The position numbers and the translations under genes were made by a program. Below the pieces are notes generated by a model. It was not told the DNA's origin. It was given only the letters and a program-made list of their open reading frames with translations, and searched no databases. Below, piece by piece: positions 47,820 through 59,425 of a stretch of 64,000 bases of DNA; position 1 is the first letter of the stretch, and every line of letters starts with the position of its first letter. Source of the stretch: Molanna angustata (Eukaryota; Arthropoda; Insecta; Trichoptera; Molannidae). Location: contig OY754970.1 in NCBI GenBank assembly GCA_963576475.1, positions 31,587,780 to 31,651,779 of the forward strand, given 5' to 3'.

Positions 47820-48260
47820 ACAGCACTTATTAACGATGGTATGTGTCTGGAGGACTGGAAATTAACATCCAGCTCCGTAAAGCCGCAGCCTGGCTTAAAC
47901 GGAGAGAAGTGACTGGTGTTAACTGTGGCAAGCGAATGCCAGTGAAGATGAAATGCCATGTCTACAAGACAATGATCAGACAGGTGCTGATATATGGTAG
48001 CGAGAGCTGGGCCGTCACACGAAGGCAAGTTTAGTCAGTAAGTACAAACAGTCGAGATGGAGATGCTTAGGTAATGAATATGTGAGAGGTAGCCAGAGCG
48101 TACGCGATGTCTCCGATAGGCTGATGGAAATTAGGCTGAGGTGATTCGGACATCTTCGAATTAAACCGCCAGAAAACGTATGTAACACTGCACTGGACTA
48201 TCGAGTTCCCGGCAAAAGACCAAAAGGGCGTCCTAAAAGACGATGGAAGAGACAAAATAA
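47820..48260 (+). pseudogene. LINE RT C-terminal fragment, decayed
   Basis: An open piece 47843-48034 reads LRKAAAWLKRREVTGVNCGK, then MKCHVYKTMIRQVLIYGSES, then WAVTRR. Later scraps fit R.FGH......VCN and GRPKR.W. Stops follow 48034. Confidence 0.8.
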
Positions 48261-48769
48261 ATCACATTAATAAAAAAAAACAGTAGATATTATATAAAAA
48301 AGGAAAATAATAACAAATGAAATAATAAACAAATAACAATAATTTACATGTAAAAAGTAATGTTAAATGCAGGTTATAAATAGAAAAAAAAGAAAATTCA
48401 AATCCCAATAATTAATTTACAACTAAATAGTATGATATCTAGATTGCATTTGTTTAATTTGAAAAAATCTACTTTTTTACAGCGCAATACAATAAATTGT
48501 AACATGTGCATAGTAAACCCTGCCGTATAGTAGAACTGATAAGGTATATTTTAACAGATGAACAGGTACATATATGTAGAGATGTTGAAACAGCGATAAG
48601 AGGTAAAAACCAGTAGCAACTCGGATGTGTTCATAAGATATATGCTGCGATCGGTTTTGTTTACGACCGATCGATTAGTAATTGATAAGTAACGGAGGAG
48701 AATTAAATAAATTAATAACCAATAAAATACTGCGCAGAATGTAATTATTATTAAATTAACTAGATATAG
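48261..48769. other. AT-rich stretch, nothing recognised
   Basis: No matched repeat or coding signal. Confidence 0.4.
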
Positions 48770-48845
48770 ATGCCGTCGAACATCTTGAGCCTTTGTAGGG
48801 GGCGGTTCGCACATATACCGAGCAAGCAAAAAGACACAAATTTTC
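48770..48845 (+). repeat. Dispersed relative of the 141-bp monomer
   Basis: catcttgagcctttg, then gggggcggttcgcaca, then caaaaagacacaaatttt align with the reverse complement of the first array monomer (41611-41715). Confidence 0.75.
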
Positions 48846-49243
48846 GTTACAAACGTTTCGCTACTTCCACCATCTCCCGCTTATCTGTAAGTATAGGAAT
48901 GTAATCGCCCCCTTCAAAGAACGTTATATTTTATTTGAAATCAATAACAAGATAATCATTATCATAAAAAGTTTCGACATCGGCAGACAAAATATATCTT
49001 GGTATGTAAAAGAGATGTCAAGAAGTATCCTGGAAGAAAAAAGATGTTATTTTTCAAATAACATCTCATTTTTACTACTACTATCGGCAGACAAAATGTA
49101 TCTTAGTACGTAAAAGAGATATCAAGAAGTATCCTAGAAGCAAATAATGGTGTTATTTTATAATAATTACTATCTCATTTATATTATTAGAACATGCCTT
49201 ATAATCAACATAAAAAAAAAACAATATTTTTACAATTTGTTTC

Positions 49244-49396
49244 CAGGGTGCCTAGTAAACAATAAAAAACATAAGACACGATAACTCAATGTATGGGAAT
49301 GACAGTTGTCACGTGACATGCAACTGTTACTTCCATACATTGAGCTATTTTCATGTCTTTTCGATCGCTAATTTTACACGTTGACTAGGCACCCTG
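49244..49396. mobile_element. Fold-back MITE 1
   Basis: Terminal repeats CAGGGTGCCTAGT and ACTAGGCACCCTG enclose a near-palindrome centred on GTCACGTGAC, with arms gataactcaatgtatggg and ccatacattgagctattt. No coding frame. Confidence 0.88.
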
Positions 49397-49560
49397 CCCC
49401 CTAGACAATGTGTCATTAAGCTCAAGAAAAGAAAGAAGAAAAGATAACTCAATGCGTGGAAGTGACAGTTGTCACGTGACTGGTAGCTGTCACTTCCATA
49501 CATTGAGTTATCTTTTCTTGTTTCTTTTCTTGAGCTAAATGACACGTTGTCTAGGGGGGC
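49397..49560. mobile_element. Fold-back MITE 2, directly adjacent
   Basis: Terminal repeats CCCCCTAGACAATGTGTCAT and, reversed, CCCCCCTAGACAACGTGTCA. The inner arms ctcaagaaaagaaa and aagataactcaatg are complementary to the other side, around the same GTCACGTGAC core as MITE 1. The whole element is close to one long hairpin. Confidence 0.88.
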
Positions 49561-50554
49561 TGGGCTCTTAAAAACAGCGAAAAAATTCTAAGAATATCGT
49601 TGGTATATAATTACGAAAACATCGCTGTATAAAAAGTCATTTTATTAAATTCATAGAATTTTGTTCATGGTCATGAAAAATTTTATTTCAAATAAATTTC
49701 GTAAATGTATCAATACAGTTTTAGCAAATAAACTACAGCCAACATTAATCCCTTTCTTAAAATAAATAATGCATTAGATTTCTAATACATAATGGTACAT
49801 TATTTACACTAAAATTAAAGTTAAATAAATTGTTGTGACTCTTTAAGAGCTATCGGGGGGTTTCCACCAACCAAAGTAAAAAAAAATCACGATTTATAAT
49901 ATAACGCTTCATAGTGTCGTGTAAAAACAGCAATTTTCAACACTTTTAAGCTATCTCCGAAAGCCACCACTATTCGGAGTTCATATTATGCAATCGTTGC
50001 TACCTGCTTGAGGTATCATTTTACAGAAAAAAAATAGCCTTTATATTGTGACGTAAATTTGGCTGTTGCTGGATCTTGATCTATTAAGAAATGTACCTAT
50101 CTACAATAGTAATATGAAAGCATTTCATTTTATAATCACCCGCACTTGTTTGTCGAATAAAGATAGCATTTATAATAATATTAACCTTCTGAATAAAGTT
50201 GTACATACTAATATAATATGTAGGGTGTAGGTAATATTGTTACTTTTCTTACATCTTTGATTATACCTCATACTTCTATTAGTGTATTGCGAAATAAATA
50301 AACAAGTTTATTATGTGTCGAAATAATAATCCTTTGATCGGGTGAAACATCTGGTTTATATGATTCAGACACATTTCTTATAAGCAATATACTTTGTTGC
50401 TATGAAAATATTAGACAAGATACCTACATAATATATAAATACACAAAGCAGAAATATAGGACTTCTAGTTTTCATACAAAATCATTTGGCTACCTGCGTA
50501 CAAAAGATGTCGAAAAAAAAATATATGTTTCATACAAAAGAAAAACTTCATAAT
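49561..50554. other. AT-rich stretch, nothing recognised
   Basis: 49840-50030 (ggtttccaccaacca, ctatctccgaaagccaccac) resembles in part 2450-2720 (ggtttccaccaaca, gaaaatatcaccactcc), so an unidentified dispersed repeat may be present in both places. Confidence 0.4.
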
Positions 50555-50645
50555 GAATGTGTGTCAAGATCGAAAAAATGTGGCGTTCAGCTCTCTCTGC
50601 CCACCCTTTGAGGGACATGGCGTGATGGTATGTTTGTATGTGGTA
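50555..50645 (+). pseudogene. RTE-like LINE 3' tail
   Basis: gtgtgtcaagatcgaaaaaa, then tggcgttcagctctctctgc, then ggcgtgatggtatgtttgta correspond to the last 20 codons and 3' tail of the 45297 family. Confidence 0.75.
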
Positions 50646-51194
50646 TTATTACCTTTCATACAATTCGCCTATATACAATAATACGTGTTATACAGATTAT
50701 AAAGAGTTTGATGATTTTTTCTCATGATTACCTACCTACTCATCAGAATAACATCAGAACTATCATATTATCATCTCAACTCATCAAAATAACGCGAATT
50801 CTGCAGTTTTTTCACTTTAAGACATTTTCTCAAAAAATAAACAGCAATCATCCATCGAAAAGGCAGAATTAAAAAATAATTATCGTATCTGAAATTTCTG
50901 CGGGTGAAATCTACACGTCAATTGATTAAATAGAGTTAAATAAAAAAGCCAACATGACTTCAAGAATTTCTTGACTAAATAAATAAAGCTATATCATATG
51001 GATGCCTTTCGCTAATATCAATTCATACATACATATTTCTTTGTTGCTGTGCTTTTACATTTCATCATGCCGTGTTTGTCTTTATGTTTTTTTTTACGTT
51101 ATCAATTTAATGCACCAAGCACCTCACATTGCTTTGTTTGGTTGGAAAAAGTTGGCTTAAAGCAATGAATCCGCCATTTACATTACAATGATAT

Positions 51195-51777
51195 TTTTAC
51201 TCCTCACTAACCCAAGGGGATATAGTGGGGATTTATGATTTCGCAATTTTTAAGGGTATTTTTTTTATTGCAGATTATCAACTAGTATCATGCTGAGATT
51301 GTATTCTGAAAGTTTCATCACAATGTATCTGTGTGTGTGTGTGCTATGTGCTATGTGCAGTGTGCTATGTACGGCGTGTTCATTTTTACTTTATCGATTA
51401 TAGACTAAAGTGTTCATTCAATTCTATTCAAATTTTGCAAATATATATATCTAATACTCGCTTAGACCCCATTAGATTTTGAACGATATATGAATAGTGC
51501 TTCTCATTTTTTTTAACTGTCAAATATTTCAAAGTGACCCCAAACTCAGGAAACTTAAAATTTGGATTTTTATTTTCAAATTGGTAAAAAGGCACATCTC
51601 TTACATAAAATGGCATTGAAGAGTTATCAAGTTTTCATAATAAAATATTTCAATAAAAAATAATTTAACAAACTCATTTCATGAAAATCCTAAAAATTTT
51701 CCATACAAAATTTGAATACTTTATAAAATGACTTGTTAGTGAGGAGTTTAGCGTTGGCCACAACCCACTCGTTTTTA
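51195..51777 (-). mobile_element. MITE of the CGAGTGGG family
   Basis: The hairpin end is actcctcactaacccaaggg then gatatagtgggg, and the other end is the reverse of acgagtgggttgtggccaac. The body matches 26726-27291 in reverse. Confidence 0.85.
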
Positions 51778-51990
51778 TTTATTAAGGAAAAACCAAAAAC
51801 TCCTATATTTAATATTACATACGTATATAAAATAGTAAGTGCTCGATAGAGAAGTCACTAAGTGGAATATACGAAATTATTAGAAGGTATCATATAAAAA
51901 TGAACATTTAAATTATTACATGTAAAAATAGAAGAGAAAAACCATAATTAAAATAAAATAATAGACTATACATAAATTTAAGAAAAGAAA

Positions 51991-52256
51991 AAATAGCAAA
52001 GTAGGTGTAAAGGCAACTACATCAGGGAAGAGGAAATAGCAAAGTAGGTGTAAAGGCAACTACATCAGGGAAGAGGAAATAGCAAAGTAGGTGTAAAGGC
52101 AACTACATCAGGGAAGAGGAAATAGCAAAGTAGGTGTAAAGGCAACTACATCAGGGAAGAGGAAATAGCAAAGTAGGTGTAAAGGCAACTACATCAGGGA
52201 AGAGGAAATAGCAAAGTAGGTGTAAAGGCAACTACATCAGGGAAGAGGAAATAGGA
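51991..52256. repeat. 43-bp minisatellite, six near-perfect copies
   Basis: The unit is agcaaagtaggtgtaaaggc + aactacatcagggaagagga + aat, starting at 51995, 52038, 52081, 52124, 52167 and 52210. It ends where aatagc becomes aatagg. Near identity implies recent expansion. Confidence 0.97.
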
Positions 52257-53000
52257 AAGGAGCGAATTGGAAAGGTAGTCTAACGTCTCATTCGAGAAAG
52301 CGTATTCGAAAAAAATGTGGATGCAGCTCTATAAATAAGTAGTTTTTCTCGTGAATGGCAATTATTTCTCTTTCTCTCTCATTGAGACCGTTCTCAAGAC
52401 ATCGGGATAGCTGTCTCGAAGCAATCTCAACTCTTCTATACATTTCGAGACCGGTATTGAGATCAAGCTCAGTGACTTTTGTTTCTTTAATACCATTTTG
52501 GTTGAGAACGTGTTCTCAAGACCAGTCTCAAGCTGGAGAATGAATCTATAATTCGGGTCTAAGTCGACCGAGAGTTTTGGAGGCATTTTTGGAGGAGGAA
52601 GAATATTGTACGTAAATATAAATAAATAAATATTCGCAAACATTTTTTTACCCATTTTTAAAAACCATAAGATCCTAGATTCTACAGAGCTTATGTCTGC
52701 AGCAATCATGCTATGAACATTAACGGCAGACGAAAATGAACTTTAATATTTATTATCTTGCGGTGGTCTGTGGCTAGGTAGATATGTGTAAGTATAGAGC
52801 TGGAAGCCTGGTACGGCCGTTTACAGTATAGAAGCCGCGGGTCTAAACAAACCTGAAGAAAATATGTTGCCAGAAACATGTTCCGTAGATGAATAAATTG
52901 ATTGCCTGTCAAATATATTGACTCATCAAGGCCACAGACGTGACCTCATACTAACACTGGATGATACACCCGTTCATTAAACAAAACGGAAAATAATATT
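52257..53000. other. Mixed stretch, nothing recognised
   Basis: 52340-52530 has repeated tgagac/gtctcaa motifs in both orientations (gagaccgttctcaagac, tctcaagaccagtctcaag). No gene is seen. Confidence 0.4.
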
Positions 53001-53537
53001 TTTTACTGCTCACTGACCAAAGGGGATAATATGGGGAGATATGAGTTTGCAATATTTAAGGGTATTTTTTTATTAGTTTATCAACTAGTATCATGCTGAG
53101 ATTCAATTCTAAAAGTTTCATCACAATGTAGCTGTGTGTGTGCTGTGTACTATGTGCCATGTACGGCGTGTTTATTCTACTTTACCGATTATAGACTATA
53201 GTACTCATTCGTTTATTTTTGTATATCTTATACTCGCTTATACCCCATAAGATTTTGAAGGATATCTGAATAGTGCTTCTCAATTTCTTTAACTATCAAA
53301 TATTTAAAAGTGACCCCAAGTTCAGGGAACTCTAAATTTGTTATTTTTATTCTCGAATTAGCAATAAGGCAGAACACTTTCATTAAATGGCATGAAAGAA
53401 TTATCAAGTTTATTAAATTAAAAAATAATTTTAGAAACTCATTTTATGAAATTGCTAAATATTTTCCATAAAAATTTTTCATACTTTGTGGAGCGATTTG
53501 TTAGTGAGGAGTTAAGCGATGGCCACAACCCACTCGT
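53001..53537 (-). mobile_element. MITE of the CGAGTGGG family, diverged
   Basis: ttttactgctcactgaccaa then aggggataatatggggag at one end, and the reverse of acgagtgggttgtggccatc at the other. The body is homologous to 51195-51777 with small deletions. Confidence 0.8.
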
Positions 53538-54879
53538 ATAACAATATGTACTAAACCTTTTATGAGAGCGATAAGTGGTAATATTATGGGAAGTCCTTTT
53601 TATATCGTGCATGTAGGAAAGGTTGTGATTTATGCATTTCAAACCAAAATTAAAACTAGTACCGATTTAAAAACAGGATCTGAAAATCAATTTTGAATAC
53701 CTATACTTTGCTGAAAATATCGTGGTAGTATTCTATTCAAATTCTATTCAATTTTCTAAAGAATTTCAAGTTTTGAACGGGTAATATTATTCATGGAAAA
53801 CACTGAAAGATTGTAAGACACTTGAAAAATAGTTTCTTTTTTTAACTCTCTATGAAAAATTGATTTTCCAGTATATTAAACACAAATATCAGTTGATTTC
53901 CAGATAAAAATCGCAATTTAAATATCAAAAACAAATGGCGAAAATAATTAGGTTTTATCTCACTTAATATAGAGTTGGTTGGAATGTTGGTTGGTTGGTT
54001 TATACTTAATTCTTGAATGTGTTACACAAGAGGTGTTTAAGTGTAAATTTGTACATATCGTCGTTACATATCAAAAATGAGTCATGTGACAAAATTGTGA
54101 AAAAACCAAGTAGTTCTTATAAAAATATATTGTGTGTAAATATTATCAAATAAAGTATTATTTTATGATAAATATTCAATGTTATTTCTTAAAAAAAAAA
54201 CTATTATGTAACTTGCATTATACAATAATTAGAAGGTTTTTTCAATTTTCTCCTAATTTTGCTGCTGTCACGTGACTCATTTTTAATATGCAAAGACGAT
54301 ATATTACCTACAAGAACGTTTACAGACAGATTCAGAAACAAACTTATCGATATGGATCGTAGCGGGGCATGACTCCTATATTCCAGTCCAGACGAAGTTT
54401 AAACACAGAAGGTTATAAATATGAATATACCTATATTTTATTTTATTTTGAGTGTTATATGAAACAAATGGCCGAAAATTTTGACACATTTATAGTCATA
54501 TTAACACTGAATTTCAAAGAGTCACTGATTACCAATTACCAATTTTATGAGCACCAACATAATAAACACGTTCTTTGCACGGGATTTCCTTTAATAATAA
54601 TTATTATGATAATAAACACTTCCTTGCACCATGCGCAAATGGTGAGTTTATTGCAAATAACCAGTGTTTCCCGCCCAGAGAAACAAGTTGAGGTGTATCT
54701 TGTTCTTCTGTTTGGTATGTTGAAATTCATAATTTTCAAAAGGTCTTTACAGTCAGTCTTGGAGTTTATTATGTCATAAGGGTTCATTAAGTCTGAGGTA
54801 CATTGAGTATACAATAACAATAAAATGGTGTACTTACAACATTATCAAGTAGGTATAGAAAAAAATAAAGAAACAAATA
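53538..54879. other. AT-rich stretch, nothing recognised
   Basis: A 136-codon open frame on the plus strand (54369-54779) has no recognisable motif or codon bias and is probably chance or an old element. Confidence 0.4.
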
Positions 54880-55045
54880 TTAATTTAACACGCACCCAAT
54901 AACAAGTTGCCACGTTATAGAGATTTATGATATTTACCGTCTGACAGATCAATACTGAAAACACAATTCAAAAATGTGTTTCCACCGCGAAACGACCCCA
55001 GGACCTTTCGCTCAGAAAGCAGATATCTTACCATCTGAGAAACAA
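54880..55045 (-). repeat. tRNA-derived SINE (family A), diverged
   Basis: The body (cacgcacccaataacaagtt on the plus strand) and a degraded head (gaccccaggacctttcgctc) match 10666-10908. The 3' tail is missing. Confidence 0.75.
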
Positions 55046-55144
55046 AGGCTGACAAAGGATAGGAATAGTGAAAATCAGGAAGAGAAAATTATAATTGCGA
55101 ATTATAGGCTTGAAAGTAGGTACAGAATGGAAAACATGTTGTAG

Positions 55145-55590
55145 AAACTAACACAATCATGGAAACGCTACAGAACTATGGAAATTACACAATCCAGGAA
55201 ACGCTACAGAACTATGAAATTACATAATCCAGGAAACGCTACAGAACTATGAAATTACACAATCATGGAAACGCTATAGAACTTTGAAATAACATAATCA
55301 TGGAAACGCTACAGACTATGAAATTACACAACCATGGAAACGCTACAGACTATGAAATTACATAATCATGGAAACGCTACAGATCTATGGAACTTACACA
55401 ATCATGGAAACACTACAGATCTGTGAAATTACACAATCATGGAAACGCTACAGATCTATGGAAAATACACAATCATGGAAACACTACAGAACTATGGAAA
55501 TAACACAATCCTGGAAACGCTACAGAACTATTAAATTACACAATCATGGAAACGCTACAGAACTATGAAATTATACAATCATGAAAACGA
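55145..55590. repeat. Minisatellite, about 35-bp unit, about 12 copies
   Basis: The unit is aatcatggaaacgctacaga + actatgaaattacac. Units vary by 1-3 bases in length, so an apparent open frame (TQSWKRYRTM repeats) shifts and is not a gene. Confidence 0.95.
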
Positions 55591-56034
55591 TATATAAGTA
55601 TGAATTTGCACGAACAAAGATTTATATAACGAATACTTGATTTCATTTATTATTATATTTCCTTGTTTCTAACAAACAAACGTCAATACTTAAGTTGAAA
55701 CAGCATCCGTTATCTGGAGTCCAATTAAGTTGACATAACAATATGTACATATGTAGGTATGAATATTATTATACAGTTGAAATCTAACACCAGTAACTAC
55801 ATATGTATGTACTTCGGTAGGTACGATTGTTTTCAATGAATTAAACGTGATGATAACGTGTTGCGATACGCACAAACATATTTTTTATCAATTAATATTA
55901 ATAAAGACAGTGTATGTATGGACTATATTAATCTGAACGGAAGGAAACGCTGATATTGTTCGAGCGGTGACCTGACTTGGTAAAACTTTCAATACACCTA
56001 TAGTACCTAATAATATAAATATTAAATATATTTT

Positions 56035-56105
56035 TAACTTTGTAAACACCACGTATCGATTGATTGAATTTGCGACCGGTTTCGGAACTAACCGGTATAT
56101 TTTTG
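56035..56105 (-). repeat. Degenerate Penelope-like hairpin end
   Basis: Minus strand: gttccGAAACCGGTC, close to ctccGAAAACCGGTTA at 36858-36873. The CTGANGA core is missing. Confidence 0.3.
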
Positions 56106-56400
56106 TTAAAATGTACCACAAAGATCAAAACATGATATTTGATAATAATATAAATAATTTATAAAACACCTTGTTAATGATTCAGGATCATTCCAAGGGC
56201 GCTTATATTTCGGTCTTACGTTACGAAACAAAGCTGTTTTCGGTCCTTTAGAGAAGGTGCTCTTGCTTTGTGCACTGCGGACATCTGGAGGCAATCTATT
56301 CCACTTTATAGGTCCACTCACACTAAAGCTTCGATCATAGTAAGGCGTTTTGTTTGCTCTGTCCAACTCCTTTAGGGAGTTGTTACTCTGCGAGCCAAAA
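56106..56400 (-). pseudogene. LINE ORF2 C-terminal fragment
   Basis: On the minus strand an open piece reads ANKTPYYDRSFSVSGPIKWN, then RLPPDVRSAQSKSTFSKGPK, then TALF. This is the R....FS..GP..WN.LP..VR.......F...L tail of L1/Jockey-type elements. It is a different family from the 9735 copy. Confidence 0.8.
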
Positions 56401-56784
56401 GATCGATAACGTGGTTATATATTTCCTACGTCAAAATATACTTTTTTATATTTTATCATCAAAATATAATTTAATTTAAAGTAATGATCATAGATAAATA
56501 ATTTATAGACATGACATAAGCAAAATATCTTAGTACACACCGCAATCTTAGTACACACCGCAATCTCGGTACACCACAATCTTGGTACACACTGCAATCA
56601 ACATAACGTATTTGAATATTTTCGGAATCTAATATACCTACTCGTAATTTTTCTGACAATATGTTGTCTTAGTTTTTGGTATTTCGTCAAGGTTTAGTAA
56701 TGCTTGTCTAGTATATTGTGAATGTGAGTTACCGGTTGTATTTACGTATTTTTTAAGAATAAAATGATTTTGGAGTTCCATCAA
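56401..56784. other. AT-rich stretch with a short repeat
   Basis: cttagtacacaccgcaat recurs three to four times at 56529-56600 (18-20 bp period). No gene seen. Confidence 0.5.
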
Positions 56785-56875
56785 CAAGATAAAGAATCCA
56801 CCAAACTTCTTGAACCTTTTCGCCGAGGAAGGGGGGAGGTTTTCATAAGAAAAAGACACAAATAAATATTATATA
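56785..56875 (+). repeat. Dispersed relative of the 141-bp monomer
   Basis: aaacttcttgaaccttttcg, then ccgaggaaggggggagg, then aaaaagacacaaat align with the reverse complement of the 41611 monomer. Confidence 0.75.
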
Positions 56876-57799
56876 AAAAAACTGTGAATGTCCCGTACTT
56901 TGAAATTCTTTGGTTTCACATTATCTAACATTTGTAACATACTATTTGTTGTCAAAATAAATAATTATTATTATATAAAAGATAAATACGAACTCAGTTT
57001 AGTATAATATAGAATTTCGCAGTTACACATAATATTCGCATTTAGCGATAACAATGCTACATATATATTTGCGTAAATGCTTCAAACCGAATAACAATAA
57101 AGCGAAAGAGTTACAAATTCATTATTAAAAATCTAAAACATTTCAATGTTATACACATTTTTTTTACCTATACATAAATACATATTATCGCGACAAATTT
57201 TTTGAGAGGTAGGCAAAGAACCGGATTCAATGAGATCCTATTTTGACATAATATATTCATCGCTTCTACAATACATCCTACAATTCTAACCTCTTATATT
57301 CCCTTCTTACAGTAATTCTTCTTACATTCGCATCTTACAGTCTTTCTTACATTCCTAACTAATATTAAGCATTCAAACAATTTAGATTATATACCCATCT
57401 CATTTAAGATGATTTTATTCCAAATCTGAAAAAAAAAATACAATGCTGAACCCTCGTCAGACTTTTATCATTATACAACTTTCGAAGGTAATTTCAGATT
57501 ATTCAACATATTATATTAAATCAATTTATTAACAGGTATCATGTAGTGAGTGCTTATCATGAGTTTTGATGTGTATAACGTGCTTTCTATGAATGTTACT
57601 TTCCTCTAGCGATTTTATTTACTTATTTAAGGGACAAACACAGATTTCTTCGATTTCGATTTTGCCCGACTGTTAAAAGGTTGGGCAGCTTTGTACTAAA
57701 CAATTTAACTATTTAAAAATGTAAACTATATCCTTAGATTATATGATATAATTATATGACTATATTATTAAAATTAATTCAAGAATTGCCAAAGCTTGA

Positions 57800-57945
57800 A
57801 GAAAAAAAGATTACATAAACTCATTCAAGTATAGTTTCCAGCAAATAACTTCAGAATTTTTGTCGTGAAGGGAGGCGGTTTGCACATAATATAAAACCAT
57901 GCAAAATAACCTAATTTACGCTCTGCGCAGTCCACGTAATTTCTC
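57800..57945 (+). repeat. Diverged relative of the 141-bp monomer
   Basis: gggaggcggtttgcaca, then aaaataacctaatttacgct, then ctgcgcag align with the reversed monomer (ggcgatttgcacgt ... tttgcgctatgcgca). Confidence 0.6.
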
Positions 57946-57964
57946 TTATTTTCCGATAGCTGTA

Positions 57965-58255
57965 GTAGAGAGTCTTTGGACCCATTGGACATGCGGACCT
58001 TGTTGCCACGAAGAGCAACTTTAGGGCTTTCAAGACTTTCTATTTTATATACGGTGCACTCTTATTTTCACTATAAGTGAACGGTGAGCCAGTTGTTTCC
58101 ACATGATTAGCTCTCTTTGGCACATTAAGTGCAGTGTCTGCAAGGTTTTATAGTTTTCCGGACTCTTCGTATGTTCTTTATGTGTTCTTTCAGAGTTTTG
58201 CAAGGGGCCGTTATTAGTCCCCATAAGCAGAACGGGTGGTGGTGGAGACAGCTGT
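57965..58255 (+). pseudogene. R1/I-type LINE 3' end
   Basis: cccattggacatgcggacct corresponds to PIGHADL of the 21218 element. The sequence continues to gcaaggggccgttattagtc and the terminal gaacgggtggtggtg. Internal deletions remove most of the 3' UTR. Confidence 0.8.
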
Positions 58256-58849
58256 AGTAGAGAGTTGGCCACAACCTACTCGTTTTAATCATGTAGTACC
58301 TACCTATCGTCATTTTCTACAATCCTTATTCTAACTAAAATTACACGCTAACTAAAATAACACTAGAATCAGCGATTTTATACAATGACCTATAAACCAT
58401 ATTGCATAATTTATTATAACTTTTATAGATAAAAAAATAATGATTCTGTTTGACATTACGATTCACAAAAACCGATTGTTTATACAACATGTCTTCAAAA
58501 GAAATTTTATTAGTGTATAACATTCGAATAGACCGTTAAATTATTAATACTTATATTTTATTGCATTCCAAGGCGCTAATTAATTAGACATATTCAATCA
58601 TATACATTTATGGCCATTTAATTTACATTAATATTAAATAGTCGTAGTTCCCCTCAAAAAACTTAGTCCGGTCTGTGATCCGGGTAGAGAAGACGCCAAC
58701 TTATATCTTATTGACGATCAAACATACTAAATTAGTAATATTATTAGATAATATTCCTATGCATGTTATGTCAATGCTTTTCGTTGTGTTATTCAATATA
58801 CAATTCGCAGGTTAATAAATATATTTCATTCGTAAATATTGTTTGTAAA

Positions 58850-59425
58850 TAAAAGTTTTCTTGAATACAATTCGTGATTCAAAATAATATTATTTATTCA
58901 AAATACAATTTTGTCAATAATGTTAGTACCTAAGTAATATCATATTCTTGAGTACAATTCGTTACAAAATTATATTCTTCATTCAAAATAAAACATGGAT
59001 GTAAGTAAATAAATATAATATTTATTAATAATGTTAGTAAATAATATTGCTTTCTTGAATACAGTTCGTAATTCAAAATACATTATATTCTTTATACAAA
59101 ATACAACTTGGAAAAATAAACAAATAAATATATTATATGTAAATAATGTTAGTGAATTATATTGCTTTCTTAAATACAGTTCATAATTCAAAATAATATT
59201 CTAAATTCAAAATATAACTTGTATGTAAACAAATATATTATTTGTCAATAATGTTAGTAAATAATACTGCTTTCTTGAATACAGTTCCTAATTCAAAATA
59301 CAACTTGGATGTAAACAAATATATTATTTGTCAATAATGTTAGTAAATTATATTGCTTTCTTGAATACAGTTCGTAATAATTCAAAATAATATTCTTTAT
59401 TCAAAATACAACTTGGATGTAAACA
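58850..59425. repeat. Degenerate tandem array, about 80-115 bp units, about 6 copies
   Basis: Recurring blocks in fixed order: tttcttgaatacagttcgta, attcaaaata, acaacttggatgtaaacaa, atattatttgtcaataatgt, tagtaaat. Unit length varies through internal deletions. Confidence 0.88.

Larger units (their letters stand above)
57528..58286 (-). mobile_element. Probable CGAGTGGG-family element with an inserted LINE tail
   Basis: The right end is the reverse of aaaacgagtaggttgtggcc then aactctctactac. The left region (ggtatcatgtagtgagtgct, then atgagttttgatgtg) parallels 14342-14390 in the long family member. A LINE 3' end occupies 57965-58255 inside it, and a 141-bp-monomer relative lies at 57800-57945. 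Confidence 0.5.

Noticed and set aside
54369..54779. 136-codon plus-strand frame as a host gene
   Set aside because: AT-rich, no recognisable motif, no supporting context.
55368..55568. 66-codon frame with METLQI / QSWKRYR repeats
   Set aside because: Comes from the 35-bp minisatellite; unit length changes shift the frame.
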